From: Turbatrix aceti
Taxonomy: Eukaryota; Nematoda; Chromadorea; Rhabditida; Panagrolaimidae
Assembly (NCBI GenBank): GCA_963969345.1
Contig: OZ017768.1
Location: 3,248,718 to 3,312,717, forward strand
Reading direction: 5' to 3'
DNA: 64,000 bases
This document shows, piece after piece, positions 24,495 to 35,278 of the stretch (the first letter of the stretch is position 1; each line of letters opens with the position of its first letter). The notes beneath the pieces are model-generated. The model was not told the DNA's origin. It ran no database searches and was given only the letters and a program-made list of their open reading frames with translations. The position numbers were made by a program, and so were the translations under genes.

Positions 24495-25484
24495 ATGGGC
24501 GAATCTAAAGGTCCTCAGCAGCAGTCAGAAGACTTGCAAGCCTTCTACTTCGGTGGTTTGACCGAATCCCAATTTTTTACAATTTACGTCGTTGAACTTG
24601 GAATTATGACTCTGGAAGTCTTGAACATGATTTTTCTCGGGCTTTTCATTGTATTCCTCCTGCGAAACACCATCCGCAACAAAAATCACATGCGAACTTC
24701 TTATTTCGCAATTTTTACCATCGGAAATATTTACTTTTTTACCCAAAAAGCCTTTCTTATGTCCACGCAATATTTTTCAAGCAACATTGTCAGTCAGGGA
24801 GCGGCCATAGGCCAATGGCACTATCCTGTGTTTTTTCACATTTGGAATCTGTCTTTGGCTTTCAACAGATTTTCAGCGATTATTTTGTGGAACAAATTGG
24901 ACATTTTGTGGAACAGGAAAACAGCTTCCGTTTACCTAATTTTCATGATCGTATACCCCTTTTTGCTCTATGCGCCAATTTTCAAGTACTGGAAATGCTA
25001 CTGGATGCTCGTGCCCTGTGGAATACGGGACTTCATGGAGTCAAATGTCTACTACAACTACTCTGCCATAGCATCGAGCCTAATCGCCTCCTCGCTGGCC
25101 GCTGGATGCTGTCTGTCGGCGGGACTGGCAAGTCGAGGCAAATTGAACGTATCGGAAAAACAGAAGAACGTCGAATTCCATCTGCTGATTCAGTCTACCT
25201 GTCTCACCCTGATTTTTGCAACCATGTCAGTGTTTCATTTTTTTGGATTCACAATTGCAAATAAACACCGGTTTGTGAAACTCTTGTTCATCGACATTAC
25301 CGATGTCTGCGAAGATCTGTACATTGCCTGTCTCTATCTTCCATTCGTAATCACCAGAATGTGGCGACGACAGCTCTTCAAGTTTTACCGTCTACCGGAG
25401 TGCATGATTCCTGCCGGTTACAAAATCAAAGTCGCAGTTATTTCTACAACTTCTCGCAAACTGAACCAAACTGGATCGAATTAA
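24495..25484 (+). CDS. Seven-transmembrane chemoreceptor, Srg-superfamily-like
   Basis: Putative G-protein-coupled chemosensory receptor of 329 residues in one uninterrupted exon. Several hydrophobic segments are visible: TM1 at about residues 28-57 (IYVVELGIMTLEVLNMIFLG), another near 75-90, and a third ending in LAFNRFSAII, which resembles the NRF/NRxS site of nematode serpentine receptors. Later ones are VYLIFMIVYPFLLYAP, SAIASSLIASSLAAGC, LLIQSTCLTLIFATM and IDITDVCEDLYIACLYLPF. Unlike the 29-40 kb array it has no intron and little direct similarity to that family. Placement in the Srg superfamily is by general pattern only. A near-copy lies inverted at 23484-24203. Confidence 0.8.
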   Translation: MGESKGPQQQSEDLQAFYFGGLTESQFFTIYVVELGIMTLEVLNMIFLGLFIVFLLRNTIRNKNHMRTSYFAIFTIGNIYFFTQKAFLMSTQYFSSNIVSQGAAIGQWHYPVFFHIWNLSLAFNRFSAIILWNKLDILWNRKTASVYLIFMIVYPFLLYAPIFKYWKCYWMLVPCGIRDFMESNVYYNYSAIASSLIASSLAAGCCLSAGLASRGKLNVSEKQKNVEFHLLIQSTCLTLIFATMSVFHFFGFTIANKHRFVKLLFIDITDVCEDLYIACLYLPFVITRMWRRQLFKFYRLPECMIPAGYKIKVAVISTTSRKLNQTGSN

Positions 25485-25499
25485 ACGACTACGGTAGAG
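24768..25499. repeat. Inverted duplication arm, right
   Basis: Matches the reverse complement of 23473-24203. It covers most of the intact receptor and 15 bases of its 3' flank. Confidence 0.93.
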
Positions 25500-25553
25500 A
25501 CGTATACGTTTATAAACACTAAAATATTATTCGTTTAAATAAACTTTGGAATC

Positions 25554-25899
25554 CTATTTGCCGGGGTCGAATTCAACAGCGCCTGCGCCGCTGTGTAGGA
25601 TACCAGCAACGACGCCACGGCTGTCGGGCAACTGCCGTCGGCGGAACCTCACATCAGAGATCATGCGACAATGAAAGCGCGATGAAAGATGCCAATTGCA
25701 AAAAAATAGCGAGCGTATGCAGCCAAATACGCACAGCGAAAGGAACAAGCCACAGATCAAGGGATACCGTATCTAAACGAAAAAAAGGCCTAAAAAATAT
25801 GCAACATACCAAAAAATGTAACAACAGTCCAATCGTGTAAAATATCGTAATCAAAGCAAGACAAATGCGTACGCAGCTAACTCTTTCGTTTTGAGACAT
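25554..25899 (-). CDS. Small membrane protein, unknown family
   Basis: Minus-strand exons 25899-25810 and 25772-25554, both phase 0, give 102 residues. The intron is only 37 nt (GTATGT...TTTAG), so it must be treated with caution. The protein has one hydrophobic segment near the N-terminus (ICLALITIFYTIGLLLHFL), a second after the splice (YPLICGLFLSLCVFGCI) and a basic/Gly-rich end. The unspliced frame also stays open to 25654 and would give an 81-aa hydrophobic protein. I do not recognise it; no function is assigned. It is divergent from the 26004 gene, with starts 104 bp apart. Confidence 0.45.
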
Positions 25900-26003
25900 C
25901 GCGCTGTGTTTCGAACAGATTTTTTCTCTCTTTGCGCTTGCGATATCAAAACAAGTGTTTGGTGCCTTGGCTGGCTGTTGTTGTTCTTTCTGTTGTATCA
26001 GCC

Positions 26004-29000
26004 ATGGCTTCTCGTGGTTTTTCTATTGTACACAGTTCCGAGGATACCTGGATGATGTGCTTAAACTACATCCGAGCCAACGAAAGCCGTAATCTAACTC
26101 CGAATGAGATGGCTGGTGAATTAATTCGTGAATTTCATTTCAATGATCCCGTTCCGACAATTATGTTCTTTGTGCAACAACAGTTTGCTGTTATTGAATA
26201 TGATTCTAAGAGTTTCGGCGAGTTGTCAAATATTCAAACCGAACTGAGACTCGCTGCTAATCTGCTGGTCAGCAACAATGGAATGCGAGTGTTGCGGTTT
26301 CACGTGATCGTTGGCGTTATCAGGATTTTTCGTCTGCTGAACGATCTTGCCGGTTACTGCGTATGTTTTTATCATTTGTTTTCTTTTTAGAGTTCTTATT
26401 TTAGTCTGAAAAGGAGCCGAATAAACCATTTTTGACCGAATACTACGAAAAACGACCTAGTAAGTTATTTTATGCTTTTATCATCATTTTTTATGTTTTT
26501 TTTTTTTTCTTGCAGAGAGCAAATTGGATGAATACGGTTTCTCGGATGACGACTTGTGGAATTTTTACCGTGCACATTTGCTCTACAGAAATGCTTTGTT
26601 GGATTGCACTCGGCCAACAGAACTGCTGTCTACTTACTTCAAGAACAAGACGGAGGTCATGTTCCTTGTTCGATCTTGGATGCATGGCGATGCAGCGGTG
26701 GCTCCTGTGGAGGGCCTTAAAACCTACTGCCACTATCTCTGCGATTGTCTTCTCAATTTTTTTTCCTATCCCGTCCAAATCTTTTTTGAAAAGTTTCGTA
26801 ATGTGCTTTCTTATTGTATTTCTAAGGTTATCGGTACTGAAGTAAGTTTGTTTCTTATTTGTTTTGAAATGGTTTCAATTGTTATTGGATTTTAGTATCA
26901 GCATGCGCTTGAAATGATGGACATCGATGTCATGTCTCCCAACATTTTCGATCGGATCGTAGATGTCGACGTGAGTTTACACCCTTTTCGTATTTTTTTC
27001 ATTGCTTTTTTTTAGAACGGATTGCGGTCGATGGAGTTCATGTCGAACCCGATGTTGAAGCGCCTTGACCGGGATACATCCGTCGGTAGAATCGGTATGT
27101 ATTTATCAAAAAATACAGATTTATGTTTTTTGGGGTATTTTTGGACAAATTGATTTACTTTTTTTGAACGTGCTTAATGAAGTGTGTTTTAGCAGAAGCG
27201 AGAGCGAACATGCCGGAAATCGTTGAGCCTACAACTGACGAAGCACAGAAAATCAACGGTGATGTCGAAACCCGAGACTCACCCATGATTCCAGACGTCG
27301 AAACACGCGAATCCTCCATGATTCCAGTTCTGCACGACGACGAGTTTCCTGATGCGATGCCTATCCCGGACGTCGTTGATCTTCCGATTGATCACGAAAA
27401 CGACGTTGCTGACTCGATTTCTCCCAGACCTCAAACACCGGGTAAGACGATGAAAAATGCGAAGTCCAGTACCATTTTTTTCAGCTCCTGCACAGAAAGT
27501 GAAGAAACGTCGTCGTCGTGGTCAAGTGCCGCCGCCAGGTGAAGTTCGACGTTCCGGACGTGAGAAAAAGCATTCTACGCTGTTCGCTGACTCGGAATGG
27601 GACACGCGTCTCAAACTTACCCGTGCCAAACGTACGTTTACTGCTTTTATTTGCATTTGTTTTGAGTAAATTTTTTTCAGGCAAAACAGCGTCGGACGAT
27701 GCCAATTCCCAGCAGGTGCCGTCGTCGGATGCCACGAATGAAGTAATTTTGGATACTCAGCAGGCTCCGTCCTCCAACGATACCGATGGATTGATTTCGG
27801 AAAATCCTGAGCTCGATTCTCAGCAGGCTCCGCCATCCTACGTTACCAGTGCCGAGGCCCCGAAGCGCAACGCTCGTCGTCAGCGGCTGCCGTCGTCGAA
27901 TGTTCCGAGGCGCAACTCTCTTCGTCGCCGGGCGGCACCGTCTAGACTTACTTATGACAGGATTCAGAAGCGCAGTCTTCTTCAGCGGATGATGGCGTCG
28001 ACTGTTACCAATGACTTGGCTTCGGATTCTCAGCGAGCGGAGAACCCTGAGCAGGAACCTCTTGATCAGATGACCAGTGGCGAGAATCCGGATCACGACC
28101 ATCATGATCAGCAGCCGCCGTCGTTGAATGGCGAGAATCATCCCGAGCCTACGCGTCAAAAACGTTCTCGTACCAAACGTATGTTTGCTGCTTTTATTTG
28201 TATTTGTTTAGAGTTACCTTTTTTAGGCAAAGCAGCGTCGGACGAAGCCGATTCCCAGCATGTGCCGTCGTCGGATGCCACGAATGAAAGTATTCTGGAT
28301 ACTGAGCATACCGATGGATTGGTTTCGGAAAATCCTGAGCTCGATATTCACGACCCTGCTGATCAGCAAATGTCGTCGCCCAACGTTACCAGTGCCGAGG
28401 CTCCGAAGCGCAAAGCTTGTCGTCAGCGGCTGCCGTCGTCCAATGTCCCGAGGCGCAATTCTCTTCGTCGTCGGGCGGCACCGTCTAGACTTACTTATGA
28501 CAGGATTCAGAAGCGCAGTCTTCTTCAGCGGATGATGGCGTCGACTGTTACCAATGATTTGGCTTCGGAAACATCTGAACTCAATCAGCAGCAGGCGCAG
28601 AATCCGGAGCAGCAACCTCCTGATCAGATGACCAGTGGCGAGAATTCGGATCACGACCATCATGATCAGCAGCCGCCGTCGACGAATGTTCCGAGACGCA
28701 AAATTCGTCGTCAGCGTAAGCCGTCGCCAATTTCTACTTCCGGCGGAATTCAGCCGTCCACCGCTCCTCGTGAGCAAGTTCCGTCGTCCAACGATACCGA
28801 TGACTTGGCTTCGGAAACTCCGAAGCGCAACCCTCAGCAACACCCGTCGTCGAACGTCGCGTACATCACGATCCCGAAACGCGGACCTCTTCTTTATTTT
28901 AAGTCATTGCCCAATGCTGCGAATGGCCTGCTTCCGAATGATGGTACTGATAATCAGCCGCCGTCCAACGTTGCCAGTGAGACTCCGAAGCGGAAGGGTC

Positions 29001-29170
29001 GTCGCCAGCGGCTGCCGTCGTCGAAGGTTGTCAATGGCAGAATTCAGAAGCGCAACGCTGGTGGCCGTCGGATTCCGTCGTCTGCCGGTAGCCGTCACAG
29101 GAACCCCTTGCTTATCAGAATTCCCCGTCCTCACACTCCCGCAGTCACCAGAAGCCATCGTGGTCGTTGA
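26004..29170 (+). CDS. Multi-exon repetitive basic protein, family unknown
   Basis: Nine exons keep phase throughout: 26004-26360, 26405-26459, 26516-26841, 26896-26970, 27016-27094, 27193-27441, 27485-27631, 27681-28178 and 28227-29170, giving 909 residues. The N-terminal 250 residues are ordered-looking, with LRLAANLLV and IVGVIRIFRLLNDLAG helices. The middle is acidic and Pro-rich (ETRDSPMIPDVETRESS). A basic patch (KVKKRRRRGQVPPPGEVRRSGREKK) precedes a long disordered part of Ser, Gln, Pro, Asn and Arg with repeated APKRxARRQRLPSSNVPRR, DRIQKRSLLQRMM and DHDHHDQQPPS blocks. The basic patches suggest a nucleic-acid or chromatin protein; that is inference. The helix IVGVIRIF weakly recalls the kleisin N-terminus (see findings). 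ATG 26004 is chosen as the first in-frame ATG. Confidence 0.65.
27621..28625 (+). repeat. Tandem intragenic duplication including an intron
   Basis: Two units with a period of about 546-547 bp. The 3' end of exon 7, the 49-nt intron and exon 8 recur as the end of exon 8, a 48-nt intron and exon 9. Even the intron text is shared (TGCTTTTATTTG). The segment from DRIQKRSLLQRMMASTVTND to the DHDHHDQQPPS block is near-identical between copies. Confidence 0.9.
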
Positions 29171-29498
29171 TTTCTTCTGATCGTTATCGTTTCCACTTTT
29201 CTCAGCCGATCGTATCATTTCCCACTTTTTTTACTTTTTCATCATTGATCAACCAGCATTTGATATCATTTGTCCATTTTAGGGAAATAAGTAATTTTTT
29301 GTTTAATTGTGTTTAAAATGCTTCGTTGCCAATTTTGTGTGGTTATCGTATTTTACGGAGGGTGGGGTCGCGAACACGGAAAAAAATGTTGGCGTTTGTT
29401 CGATTTCCCAAACAAAATTAACAAAACGTTTTTGGAACTCAAAGTTTATTAGATGACGCGAACTTCTCGCAAACAAAATCAAACGGGATCAAATGAAA

Positions 29499-30556
29499 TC
29501 AAAAGTAACGTTTTGTTTCCGTGTGTCTGGATAGCCCCCGGATTGTCTCTATTCTATCGACGGACTTGACAGAAAGTTGTATGGTATTCGATTGACCGGC
29601 GGCGGTGGCTACGGATGTCTTGCATCCACACATCGATTTGATTTCCTCTTTTACGGCAGCTTTGATCGAAGGACTCAGAAAATATACTGTAAGCGGTGTA
29701 ACAACGACAGCTGAGTCTATGATTGCAGTTCGAATTGGGAGCACGTAAGGACCGATGCTGGCGAAACCGTTGACTCGTGTGAGGTGTGACAACAGGTGAA
29801 TGAGCAGGATGATAACGTTGTGAGCAAACAAAATAAGTGAGATGAAGAAAAGCCGCTTTTCGGTAGTTTTGATGTTTTTTGAATGCTTTTGTGTACGGTA
29901 GAGCGTCGCCGCGGTCGCGAAGTTGAGCACAAGTGAAACCAGGGTGCAAACTGTGGCGGATACCGTCATAAAGGTGCTTTTGTGTAAATTTGGAAAATGG
30001 ACGTATAAATTGTTGACGGTGCAAATTCCTTCTTCCACTGTGCAGTCGAGCACCGTGCCTTCGATGGCGATGTGAAATGTCATGCATGCCGGTAGCAGTG
30101 CCGTAAATACCAGAGCATGGATAGTGTGATGTTGCCAAAATATTTCCGTCTGCAGAGGAAATGCCACCAGCGAAAATCTGTTGATAGCAATGAGTACACC
30201 GACAAACTGTTGAAAATGAAGACCGTGGAACTGGATATAGAGCAGGAAGGTTGTCAGTACCGGGCAATTGTCGCATACAATTCGAGCGTATTCGACAAAA
30301 AATGGCACAAGTGGAAGGCGGAGAACCAGTGTGGTGGTGATGAAGACCACGCAGTCCTTAAAACGGTCCGAATTATTATTTATGTATATAAATAGCATCC
30401 AACCGTAAAAGACATGGCAATGATGATGTAGTAGAATGACGATTGAAATACGGTCTTCCGAAATTTCAGGAGAACTTTGACAATAACTGCGTGAAGAACC
30501 AAACATGGTAGAGAGTATACGGGAGGTAAAATCACCCGCCAAAATACGGATATCAT
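29499..30556 (-). CDS. Chemoreceptor array member 1 (Srg-superfamily 7TM)
   Basis: Minus-strand exons 30556-30404 (153 nt) and 30356-29499 give 336 residues. The protein starts MISVFWRVILPP and shows the array's shared pattern: YSLPCLVLH in TM1, FRKTVFQSSFYYIIIAM in TM2, then LLYIQFHGLHFQQFVGVLIA followed by INRFSLVAFP, the equivalent of the DRY/NR site. It continues with LLPACMTFHIAIEGT, EKRLFFISLILFAHN and SAVVVTPLTVYFLSPS. The 47-nt intron has a weak donor (GTTGGA) where sister genes have GTGAG or GTAAG. An in-frame upstream ATG at 30589 is possible, but 30556 matches the sisters. Probably a chemosensory GPCR in ciliated neurons. Confidence 0.85.
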
Positions 30557-31122
30557 TTTATGTGCAAAAATAAAAAGGGTAGTTGCCAACTATGTTTTTT
30601 TTCTGCACTAATACTTTATTTCACAGTGCCAGTTGATGTTGATGTAAAAAAAAGTATTATAAAAATAATAATCTCACGCACCATTTATTTGTATTTTTTG
30701 TATATTCTTATTACTGCATAATAAAGCTTCGGTAATTTAATAGAACACATCAAAAAAAGAAGACAATAACAAAAGCGTACAAAGAAATACAATTCCTTTT
30801 CCCGGTATTTTATGACGATAACTGCAATTCCCGAGGGCAGAAAGTTAACGACCAACAAATCTGACTACAGAAAAATATTTAGCTGTCTGCATTTTTACGA
30901 ATATTATACTTGACGGATGACAGAATAATGTCAAATTTATTAATAGTAATCGACTAAATTAATTTCACGTTTGATTAATTTCACGACGCTGATGTGAGAT
31001 GCAAAATGACATAAAATTGTTCAACTGTTTTTTTGCTTATGTAAAAGCTAGAAAAACGATATAAGATTTGGCAAAAACACCGGCACAAACTTTCGCAGAG
31101 ACGTAATAGCAAAAAGTGTGAA

Positions 31123-32268
31123 TCAGAAGACACGTTTCATATCCGCATGTTGTATAGACAACCTTGGTGCCGCCTCTATTTGACTGGTAAACACAGAAGG
31201 TGATATCGTACTCGAATGACGGGCAGCGAATGATGCTTGTGTCTTGCTCACCTGAAGCGAGTTTGTCTTTCCTTGAACGGCTGCTCTGATTGAAGGACTC
31301 ATAAAGTAAACTGTAAGCGGCGTCGCTACGACAGCGGAGTCTATGAGTGCATTTCGAATCGGGAGAACATATGGACTAAAACTGGCAAAGCCATTGACCC
31401 GAACAAGGTGTGCCAATAAATGTATAAGCAGGATGATAGCGTTGTGCGCAAACAAAATAAGTGAGATGACAAACAGCCGCTTCTCGGTTGTCTTATTGCC
31501 TTTTGATTGTACACGACTACGGTAGAGCATAGCCGCGGTAACGCAGTTGAGCACAAGTGACGTCAGAGTGCAGACTGTGGCGGAGACCGTCATAAAAGTG
31601 CTTTTGTGGAATGTGGGAAATCGGATGTATAAATTGTTGACAGTGCACATTCCCACAGAACAATCGAGTTCCGTGCCTTCGATGGCTATGTGAAAAGTCA
31701 TACAGGCCGGTAGCAAAGCCGTAAACACGAGAACTTTGACCGTGTGGTTGCTCCAAAATCTATTCATTTTCATCGGTGATACCACTATTGAAAATCTATT
31801 AACGGCAATGAGGACACCGACAAATTGTTGAAAGTGAAGGCCGTGGAATTGGATGTAAAGCAGAAAAGTTGAGACTGCCGGTAAGTTATCACAAACATAA
31901 CGAGCGTATTTGACTAGAAATGACACCATTGGGAGGCGAAGAATCAGTGTGGTAGAAATAAAGACTACGCAATCCTAAAATCAGGGTAAATACAAAATTT
32001 TAAAATTTTCATTTTAAATCTAATTTAAATTTTTAAAATTAAACATTTTTTATTAATTAAAAAATAAAAAGAATTTTTATTGAAAAAAATTTAAAAAATT
32101 CCATAAGGCGCTCACCGTGAAAATCATGGCGATAATAATGTAGTAAAACGACGACTGAAATACTGTCTTCCGAAACTTTAAAATGGCTCTTACAATCGCC
32201 ACGTGAAGAACCAAGCACGGCAGGGAATATATAGGGGGTAAAATCACCTGCCAATATGCCAAAACCAT
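31123..32268 (-). CDS. Chemoreceptor array member 2
   Basis: Minus-strand exons 32268-32116 (153 nt) and 31974-31123 give 334 residues, with a 141-nt intron (GTGAGC donor). Start MVLAYWQVILPP aligns with the sister genes. It is close to member 1 through the second exon (QFHGLHFQQFVGVLIAVNRF, ACMTFHIAIEGTELDC, TPLTVYFMSPSIRAAV). The C-terminal tail of about 40 residues is Ser-rich and unlike the others. It appears intact. Confidence 0.86.
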
Positions 32269-32576
32269 CTCAAATCGACAAGAATGGTAACACTAAACGT
32301 TAACTATATAAATATTTGTTAATAACTGCACTACTGCTTCGTTTTTCTATAAAAATAAACCCGTTAATGCTCACGTAATAAAATAGTAAGAAAAAAGACT
32401 GTCATGCAATCATTTATTTATTAACGTAAATGCCACAAGGTCTATAATTGGCAGTAATTGTCTGAAAACGCACAATTTAAACAAAGGCAGATTATAAATA
32501 CGAAAGAACATGCAAAAAGCTTTCTGGTCCAATTGCACTCATTACGATTGCATTGTACTCTAATACTTTCCTAGGA

Positions 32577-33616
32577 TCATTGAACTCTTTCATTTTCCAT
32601 CCAATTCGGAGTAGCCTTGACGGATGATGAGTTTTTGCCAAATTGGTCAACTGCAAAAACCATGGGTATGCTGCTTCTCTGTCGCGGCGTGGGATCACCT
32701 TTGATGGCAGCCCTGATTGAAGGGCTCAGAAAATACACAGTCAGAGGCGTAACGATGACGGCTGAATCGATGATTGTAGTTCGCATCGGATAGAGAATGG
32801 GTATTGAGATCACGTAGAACCGTACAAGGTAGGACATCATGTGGATAAACAAAATTGCCGAATTGTGAGCAAAAACGATGATTGAGAACAGAAATAACCG
32901 TTTTTCAGAGGATTTACCTTCAACGTTACGCCATTGTACCTGGTAGAGTTTTGCCGCTGTTGCGCAGTTGAGAGCCAGAGAAGATAGGCTGGAAACGGCG
33001 GCTGATATCATCATGAAGCTACTTTTGTGAAAATTTGGAAAATAAAAATAGAGATTGTTGACAATGCATTCTTGATTTGTTCCATCTGGATACCAGCATT
33101 GGAGCACGGCTCCTTCGACGGCGATGTGAAAAGTCATGCAAGTTGGAAGCAATGCTGTGAACACGAGCGCTTTGATCGTATGACGGCGCCAGAATTTTTC
33201 CATTCTCAGAGGAAAAACAACAAGTGAAAATCTATTAACGGCGATAAGAACACCGACAAATTGTTGAAAATGGAGACCGTGAAATTGAACGTAAAGCAAA
33301 AAAGTCGGGATCGTTGGATAGTTGTCGCAAATCCACTGGATATGTTCGACAAAAAACGGCAAAAGTGGAAAACGAAGAATCAGTGTTGTGGCAATAAAAA
33401 CCACACAGTCCTAAAAACGGTGTAAAATTATAACAGATTTTTATTTCGTTTCCGTAAACTCACAGTAAATGCCATTGCAATGACAATGTAGTAAAAAGAC
33501 GATTGAAATACAGTTTTCCTAAATTTCAAAATAGCTCTGACTATTGTTACGTGAAGAACCAAGCATGGCAACGAAATTGCTGTCGGTAAAATCACCAGAT
33601 AGAAAAGTGATGCCAT
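32577..33616 (-). CDS. Chemoreceptor array member 3
   Basis: Minus-strand exons 33616-33464 (153 nt) and 33410-32577 give 328 residues. It is the most divergent of the intact members. The extracellular loop has an extra Cys (VLQCWYPDGTNQEC), TM5 differs (ISAAVSSLSSLALNCATA), and TM6 reads EKRLFLFSIIVFAHNSAILFIHMM. Core motifs (QFHGLHFQQFVGVLIAVNRF, TPLTVYFLSPS) are kept. The intron is 53 nt with a GTGAGT donor. No disabling change is seen. Confidence 0.86.
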
Positions 33617-34816
33617 GACTAACTAGCCTCTAGCCGTTTTCTAAGACTAATGTGATGTGTCTTGAAGTCGTGTTTTTTCGCGAAAACGAGACAGAGCATG
33701 CTGTTTACCGTGTTAATCAAAAATAACTGCAATAATTGACACCATGGAAACCGTAATCAAACTAGCGCAATAAACATAAAATATACCATATCATTTTGAA
33801 AAAGGGGGTTAAGATTTAACTGCGGTTGCACTATTACCGAACAAGCGTCAGAGACCGAGTTATTAATATTTATAACACGATTTATATAATATTATATAAA
33901 GACAGTATTCGTTACGTTACCCAAACGATATTAACATTGATGCGCTTCCCCGGTTCGATTATCTCTTCTATACGGTGATACTTACGACTGACAAACAACT
34001 TTTATAGCACAATCACAATTACAATATCGGGCACAAAGTGGGCAATAGGGGGTCGAATGGATGTGGGATCCAAGCATGCCAGCCTGATCCTGGAGACCGC
34101 TTATATAGTGGTTCCAGGGGGCGTGTCGGCATGATCCGGGTCATCGCGGACAAAGGGACGAGGCGGGGCCGGGCCATCTGATGTAAACAATGACCAGTGC
34201 CTCTTTGTCTCGGGCGGCGTGGTGCCGTCCGGTGTCCTCGGGGTCCTCTTTGATACCTGATCGCGGTGGTTTACATCCGCGATGATTGGCGGGTTTAGGA
34301 CCGGAAAAGTCGGCGACGGTTTATCATAAACCTGTCTCCGATTTGACAAGTGTAAACTATTCCGGTTACGGTATGCGGGATACCGCAAACACTTTACCTG
34401 ATCAGGTCATGACGAAGACTTACTGAAAAAAACCGGATTTTAGGTGTTTTTTTGAAATCTGCATCATCATCAACTTAGAATTCAAACTCAATGACGCCTT
34501 CAAATTTTGTGAATTTTACAATTTACTTTTTTTTACTTGCCAAGCATACAAAGATTATCAAATTTATGCTAAAAAATATATAATAAAATTACGGACTTGA
34601 ATGACACATTTTGTGCAAACACCATGCTGAGTTTCGCGTTTGCAGTTCTGTAATAATCATGTTATACAAAATACTACTGTAGAACATTTGTTCTCGGCAC
34701 ATATGTCTGCAAGTGATGTTTATGAGCACGACAAAAAACATCAGAGCACAACAGGTACTTCTGCTCATAAAATATATCAATGAATGTTTTTATTGAACGT
34801 ATAAAAAAAAAAAGAA
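33617..34816. other. Intergenic gap with a GC-rich island
   Basis: No gene is supported. Most of the gap is AT-rich, but 34030-34440 is sharply GC-richer. It holds short palindromes such as ACCTGATCAGGT (34396-34407) and GGTTTATCATAAACC. The ORF 34101-34388 on the minus strand in this island is basic and Pro-rich without recognisable domains. The island may be a mobile or foreign fragment, but I found no terminal repeats. Confidence 0.4.
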
Positions 34817-34920
34817 GTTTTTCTAAATCTAAAAATGGCTTTGACAATTGCCAAATGAAGAACCAAGCACGGCAGCGAGTAAATGCCGGGCAAAATCAAT
34901 GTCCAAAAATAGGAAATCAT
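34817..34920 (-). pseudogene. Orphan first exon of a chemoreceptor
   Basis: On the minus strand from 34920 the frame reads MISYFWTLILPG, then YSLPCLVLHLAIVKAIFRFRKT, matching the first two-thirds of the 153-nt first exon of the array genes. The match stops at a T-run (about 34805-34817) before the FQSSFYY segment. No second exon follows before member 4. It is a relic of a lost or truncated array member. Confidence 0.85.
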
Positions 34921-35278
34921 GACACAACAAACAAAGGTTGTTTTTCAACAGTACTGACGCACAACTACAGTGCTTGTTGATATCAAATAAATAATTTTTG
35001 TTGTCCACAACATGGTAAGCAAAAGGAAAGTAAATTCTCACGAAAAAGTGCATTTCATTTATTTTGTAGAAACGTCACTAAAAGTACAATACATAATTGA
35101 CAGCAGAGATACAATACATAACTGCTACTGACAAAGGTGATGAAAATAGTTAACCTCGTGCAGATTACCTTTTTACTTCCATTTCGGATTTTAGCAGATG
35201 CAAAGGAAATTAAAAGTGCAAAAGTTGCATTCTTTCAACAAATACCGTTTTTTATCAACTTTCCGAGCAATTTTTAGA

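Noticed and set aside
32492..32698. Minus-strand ORF overlapping the end of array member 3
   Set aside because: It is an alternative frame of the receptor's last codons and 3' flank.
34101..34388. 95-aa basic ORF on the minus strand
   Set aside because: It reflects the GC-rich island; there is no domain, splice context or leader.
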